Shown here: piece by piece, positions 5,811 to 9,045 of the stretch
Position numbering within the stretch: the stretch's first letter is position 1
Layout of the letters: every line of letters starts with the position of its first letter
Source of the DNA: Chloroflexota bacterium
GTDB taxonomy: Bacteria; Chloroflexota; Dehalococcoidia; DSTF01; JACRBR01
NCBI GenBank assembly: GCA_021813085.1
Contig: JAKAMA010000067.1
Span: 1-9,045, forward strand
DNA: 9,045 nt
Reading direction: 5' to 3'
Notes under the pieces: generated by a model
Database searches by the model: none
What the model saw: only the letters and a program-made list of their open reading frames with translations
What the model was told of the DNA's origin: nothing
Position numbers and translations under genes: made by a program

Positions 5811-7196
5811 TCAAGTTCGCGAGTTGACAGGATGACCATCCGCCGCGGAACTGGCCGCTTGGGACTGTTCCTCGAGCCAGCGGCGGAACTCCGCCTCCGG
5901 GTCCTCGACGCCCAGCTCGTCGGCGGCGCGGCGGCGGCTGTGGATGCCGCTCGCGACGAGCACGCGCTCGTCTTCGACGAGGCGGCTGCGGTCGAGCGGC
6001 AGGACGGCGCCCCAGACGGCGCGCGAGCGGTACGGCGCGTAGCTCACCGCCGGCTTCGCGTACTGTTCGAGGATGCGCAGCACCATCTCGTTGCGCTTGC
6101 GGTAGGCGGCAGAGCGGATCAGCCGTTTGCGGGCGATCTTCTTCAGCAGCGGGTCCAGCTCGACGTTCAGCGCGACGCCCGAAAGCCCCGTGTGGTTGTC
6201 GCCGAAGGCGGTCCGCGGCGCCTCGCCCAGGTCGTGCAGCGTGCGGTAGATCACATCGACGTAGTCCGCGTGCAGCTTGACGCCGCCGCCCTGCAAGAGG
6301 TCGAGCAGGTACGCCTTGGCGCGCTCCGGCAGCTCCCACACAGCGCCCGGCTGCACCGCGATGTCGCGCGACTCCGTGACGTTCTCCAGCACCGCGATCG
6401 GGTTGCCGGAAAGCTCGAGGATCATCGAGAGCTGCGACAGGGCGCGGTTCAGCTCGCGCACCGGCTCGCGCAGCGGCGGCAGGTCGCTGACGCCCCAGAA
6501 TTTCTTCGGCTCGCGCAGGTTCGGGTAGATGACAAACGGGATGAACCCGTACGGGTTCGGCCGCCGGTCGATGCGCGCGCCTTCGGCCCACAGCTCGAAC
6601 TCGTCCGCGGTCCACGACTCGACGATCTCCACGCCTGGCTGTTGCGCCGACGTGCGCAGCCGGGCGGCGCGCCGCGGCTTGACGCCGTACAGCAGCCCGG
6701 CGGAGTCGGCGTCGAGCGTGTAGCGGCTGCAGACGCGCCAGACGCGCGACACATCGTCGCCCGTCCACCAGGCGAAGAGCCCCTGCACGTCGGGCGCCGT
6801 GACGCGGACGCGGCGCTCCTGTGCGTCCCACGTCACCTTGTACGCGCCGTCGCCGAGGATCGCGGTGTCGAGCTCGGTGTCGAAGTCGAGCTGGTCGAGC
6901 TGGTTCTGGTCGGCGACCTCGGCCAGCGCGCGTTCGGCGGCGCGCGCGCGCGCCTGCGCGTCGGGCGTGTCGCCGGCCGGGTCGACGGCGACGTTGAGCC
7001 CGGTCATCAGGTAGGAGGTCGTCTTGTCGACGATCGCCTTCGCGTAGTTGAACACGAGGCGGCGGTCGTTGCGGCGGTTGGTGGCGGACCACTGGTCGCC
7101 GCTGTAGAAGGCCAGGTTGTCGGCGTAGCGCCGGAGGCGGTCGCCGTCCATCTGCGCCAGGCGCTGGGGGAGGGTGGTCGTGGTAGTGTCAGGCAT
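5811..7196 (-). CDS. Phage portal protein (SPP1 gp6-like)
   Basis: A complete 461-residue portal subunit. Portals form the dodecameric ring at one capsid vertex through which the terminase pumps DNA. Evidence: N-terminal RRYADNLAFYSGDQWS and FNYAKAIVDKTTSYLMTG, the classic opening of gp6-type portals (residues about 20-70). Next come GDGAYKVTWDAQ, IPFVIYPNLREPKKFWGVSDL with EPVRELNRALSQLSMILELSGNPI, and GLSGVALNVELDPLLKKIARKR in the C-terminal crown/stem portion. The ATG at 7196 has GGAGG six bases upstream. It lies downstream of a Cys/HTH gene and the terminase, in the normal terminase-to-portal direction. The reading frame is intact, so recent decay is not evident in this gene even though the expected capsid genes do not follow. 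Confidence 0.92.
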   Translation of the reverse strand: MPDTTTTTLPQRLAQMDGDRLRRYADNLAFYSGDQWSATNRRNDRRLVFNYAKAIVDKTTSYLMTGLNVAVDPAGDTPDAQARARAAERALAEVADQNQLDQLDFDTELDTAILGDGAYKVTWDAQERRVRVTAPDVQGLFAWWTGDDVSRVWRVCSRYTLDADSAGLLYGVKPRRAARLRTSAQQPGVEIVESWTADEFELWAEGARIDRRPNPYGFIPFVIYPNLREPKKFWGVSDLPPLREPVRELNRALSQLSMILELSGNPIAVLENVTESRDIAVQPGAVWELPERAKAYLLDLLQGGGVKLHADYVDVIYRTLHDLGEAPRTAFGDNHTGLSGVALNVELDPLLKKIARKRLIRSAAYRKRNEMVLRILEQYAKPAVSYAPYRSRAVWGAVLPLDRSRLVEDERVLVASGIHSRRRAADELGVEDPEAEFRRWLEEQSQAASSAADGHPVNSRT

Positions 7197-7223
7197 CTGC
7201 GTCCTCCGGAGTTCATCGTTCGT

Positions 7224-7273
7224 AGTGAATAGTGAATAGTTGCGCCCGCCTCCGACCTCCGACTTCCGACCTC
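7224..7273. repeat. Two short heptanucleotide tandem repeats
   Basis: Two period-7 tracts fill the 76-base spacer between the Cys/HTH stop and the portal start. AGTGAAT occurs 2.4 times at 7224-7240. CCTCCGA occurs about 3.6 times at 7249-7273, with one copy CTTCCGA, and ends at the TAG stop codon of the Cys/HTH gene. The units differ from each other but share the seven-base period seen in the larger array at 7731-7828. Confidence 0.8.
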
Positions 7274-7638
7274 TAGCCCGCAGCGCCCGCCCCGCCCGCC
7301 TCCCGCAGGATGCGGAAGATGGTGCGGCGGGAGAGGCCGTAGGTCTGCGCGAGCATGTGCAGCGGCGCGCGGTACCTGCGGCGCAGCAGCGCGATCTCGC
7401 GGTCGCGCGCGGCCATCGAGAGCTTGCGGGCGCCGCCGCGCTCGTCGTGCTTGCAGCGAGCGAGCGGGCAGCGCAGGCAGCTCGCCGACAGCTCGCAGCC
7501 GGTGTCGCGATACTCCATGCCGTCGGGCAGCGCGTCCTCGCGCACGCGCTCCGGCGCGTCGATGCGGATCAGCCGGAGGTACGCGCGGGCGCGCGCCCTG
7601 CGTGCGATGCGGTCCTCGGGGTGGCGGAGTGCGACCAT
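7273..7638 (-). CDS. Cys-cluster plus helix-turn-helix protein in phage block
   Basis: A 121-residue protein read from ATG 7638, with AGGAG six bases upstream; a TTG at 7707 is less likely. Residues about 40-65 carry CELSASCLRCPLARC, a four-cysteine cluster (C-x5-C-x2-C-x4-C) suited to zinc binding. The C-terminal part, REIALLRRRYRAPLHMLAQTYGLSRRTIFRILREAG, is a helix-turn-helix of the kind found in resolvase tails and small phage regulators. It therefore probably binds DNA as a regulator or small packaging factor. Its position between terminase large subunit and portal is unusual, and both flanking spacers are made of heptanucleotide repeats. The last residues (GGAGAAG) are low complexity. 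The specific role is unknown; a small terminase subunit is a possibility but is not shown. Confidence 0.75.
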   Translation of the reverse strand: MVALRHPEDRIARRARARAYLRLIRIDAPERVREDALPDGMEYRDTGCELSASCLRCPLARCKHDERGGARKLSMAARDREIALLRRRYRAPLHMLAQTYGLSRRTIFRILREAGGAGAAG

Positions 7639-7730
7639 GGGTGGCTCCTGATGATCTGCGGTTCCCGGTCCGTTGTACTGTCGGCAGCCGGCGAAGCGAA
7701 CGCTCAAGTGCTACGTCTGCTTGCCCCTCT

Positions 7731-7828
7731 GCCCTCTGCCGTTTGCCCTCTGCCGTCTGCCGTCTGCCCTCTGTCGTCTGTTGTCTGTCGTCTGTTGTCT
7801 GTGGTCCGTCCTCCGTCGTCCGCTCTCC
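7731..7828. repeat. Heptanucleotide tandem array, 14 units
   Basis: Fourteen contiguous 7-base units occupy the spacer between terminase and Cys/HTH gene. On the plus strand they begin GCCCTCT, GCCGTTT, GCCCTCT, GCCGTCT, GCCGTCT, GCCCTCT. They shift to alternating GTCGTCT and GTTGTCT, and end with GTGGTCC, GTCCTCC, GTCGTCC, GCTCTCC. The general form is G-Y-C/T-x-T-C-T. The alternating block at 7773-7800 is a 14-base higher-order unit repeated exactly twice. There are no unique spacers, so this is not a CRISPR array. Confidence 0.92.
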
Positions 7829-7846
7829 GCAACCCCCCGACCGCCA

Positions 7847-9045
7847 TCACCACGCCACCAGCGACCTGCGACCGGCGACCGGCGCCCGCGGCGCGCGTCC
7901 GCTCGCGACGCGCGGGCGCGGCGTATCGCGCGAGGCTTCGACGAGGAGCGCGGCGCTCATCAGATAGTCGTCGTGGCCCTCCGCCGGGTCGACGAAGAAG
8001 TTCATCGTGCGGTTGGCGCGGTAGGTGGCCCTCGCCCGCTCGCACTGGCGCCAGAACTCGCGCTGCTCGGGCGAGCCGTCGCCGCGATACATCTTCAGGC
8101 GGCCGCCGTTGACGGCGGCGAGCAGCCCGAAGCCGAGCTGCGACTTGCGCTCGGCGCTGAACTTCACCGCCTGCACCCGCTCCTCGCCGAGCGCCTGCGC
8201 CAGCAGCCGCGCTGCGGTCTCGCCGAGGCCGGTGGCGTCGACGGCGACCCGGGCGACCCGCCAGACGTCGCGCAGCAGGTCGATGAGGCGTGGCAGCAGC
8301 GTCTCGTGCGGCTCGCCCGTCCATGCGACCTGCTCGACGATCTCGACGCGCGGCTCCTGCACGAGCGCATCGTGCGGCGGCAGGACGATGCGGCCCACCG
8401 TGAGCACGCTGGCGTCGCGCCGCGACGGTGCCGGCCGCACCGTGCCGGTCGCGCCGTCGGCCGGCCAGACGACCCGTCCGGGCTGCCCGCCATCGTCGCC
8501 GCCGGCGAGGTCGAGGCCGGCCGCGTACGCCTCGCCCGCCGCGGGCCGCGCCAGGCGCCCGTGCTCGCCGTTGAGCTGCGCGCGCTGCGCCGCCGTCAGC
8601 AGGCGGCCGCCGCCCGCGATGAGCTTCAGACAGTACTGCGTGAGGAAGATCGGGTGCGTGGCGCCGAGGCGCTCGCGCTCGCCCTCGACGAAGCGCGCGT
8701 ACGCCGGGTTGCAGGCGGCCACCGCCTGCCAGTCGTACTCGAAGTGGCGGCGGATGCCATCCCGGCGCTCGGCCTCGAGGTGCGCCTGCTTCGCGCGTTC
8801 GAGCAGCGTGCCCTCGTCCCACGGCGTACCGTAGTACACGGTCGTTGCGTCGGTCGCCGCGGCCATCGGACGGAACTCGCGGTCGAACTTGACGGCGTCG
8901 ACGTCCTGCGCCTCATCGACTTCGAGCAGCAGCCCGGCGGTGTGGCCGACGACGTTCGACTGCGGCCCGGCCGAGAGGAAGAGCACGCGCGCGTCGCCCA
9001 GCCGTACGGCGTCCGGCTCGAGGCGCGCGACGTTGCGCAGCCCGG
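7847..9045 (-). CDS. Phage terminase large subunit (5' end beyond window)
   Basis: The packaging motor: an ATPase that drives DNA into the prohead through the portal and a nuclease that cuts concatemeric DNA. The 398 visible residues run open to the right edge. Residues 37-44 of the visible part, GLLLEVDE followed by AQDV, form the Walker B with catalytic Glu. VYYGTPWDEGTLLE fits the coupling-motif region. The RNase H-like nuclease domain shows its acidic residues in GLDLAGGDD, ARVAVDATGLG and FVDPAEGHDDYLMSAAL. Walker A lies outside the window. The stop is TGA at 7847-7849. The last dozen or so codons are built on a seven-base repeat (7861-7888) and add a basic, Ala/Pro-rich tail after the conserved end. 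The adjacent portal supports the assignment. Confidence 0.9.
   Translation of the reverse strand, partial: GLRNVARLEPDAVRLGDARVLFLSAGPQSNVVGHTAGLLLEVDEAQDVDAVKFDREFRPMAAATDATTVYYGTPWDEGTLLERAKQAHLEAERRDGIRRHFEYDWQAVAACNPAYARFVEGERERLGATHPIFLTQYCLKLIAGGGRLLTAAQRAQLNGEHGRLARPAAGEAYAAGLDLAGGDDGGQPGRVVWPADGATGTVRPAPSRRDASVLTVGRIVLPPHDALVQEPRVEIVEQVAWTGEPHETLLPRLIDLLRDVWRVARVAVDATGLGETAARLLAQALGEERVQAVKFSAERKSQLGFGLLAAVNGGRLKMYRGDGSPEQREFWRQCERARATYRANRTMNFFVDPAEGHDDYLMSAALLVEASRDTPRPRVASGRAPRAPVAGRRSLVAW
7861..7888. repeat. Heptanucleotide repeat inside the terminase 3' end
   Basis: Four consecutive units, GCGACCT, GCGACCG, GCGACCG and GCGCCCG, lie within the final codons of the terminase gene, 11 bases before its stop codon. 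Seven is not a multiple of three, so gain or loss of one unit would shift the frame of the C-terminal tail but spare the nuclease domain. Confidence 0.7.

Noticed and set aside
5832..7232. 466-codon plus-strand frame opposite the portal gene
   Set aside because: Arg/Ala/Val-rich shadow with no recognisable domain; the minus-strand portal has motifs and a strong ribosome binding site.
7731..7828. CRISPR array
   Set aside because: The units are contiguous seven-base repeats with no spacers and no cas genes nearby.

Overview
The window is GC-rich throughout and its genes mostly run on the minus strand. No rRNA, tRNA or other lineage marker was found, so the phylum is a guess: a GC-rich bacterium, perhaps Chloroflexota. 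That guess rests on a Cys-cluster/HTH phage-type protein, the MTase flavour, leaderless-looking promoters and heptanucleotide repeats. It is inference from remembered family patterns, not a search.

Layout, left to right. (1) 1-3087, minus: the N-terminal 1029 codons of a long Lhr-type superfamily 2 helicase, cut by the left edge. (2) 3228-3917: a small two-gene type II toxin-antitoxin-like operon (minus), bracketed by two copies of a 27-bp palindromic element in opposite orientation (25/27 identical). (3) 3952-4296, plus: a VapB-like antitoxin gene with a near-leaderless promoter, followed directly by a PIN/VapC toxin that stops after 44 residues. (4) 4283-4580, minus: the first 93 codons of a DNA methyltransferase, also with a near-leaderless promoter, carrying DPRF instead of DPPF. 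Its 3' end meets the broken vapC end, so both are remnants joined at about 4290-4297. (5) 4658-5570, minus: a tightly overlapping three-gene operon (DUF3467-like protein, unrecognised protein, RelE/ParE-like toxin). (6) 5571-5810: spacer. (7) 5811-9045, minus: a phage packaging block with terminase large subunit (cut by the right edge), a Cys-cluster/HTH protein and a portal protein. Heptanucleotide tandem repeats fill both spacers around the Cys/HTH gene and reach into the terminase 3' end.

How it fits together. Core DNA-repair helicase sequence lies on the left and a phage DNA-packaging block on the right. Between them is a 2.3-kb accessory islet with three toxin-related units and a dead methyltransferase. 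The capsid-side genes expected after a portal gene are absent, so the phage block may be a remnant or a rearranged prophage. The best candidate for something undescribed is the three-gene coupled operon at 4658-5570. The most concrete structural observations are the inverted repeat pair, the vapC/MTase junction and the period-7 arrays.
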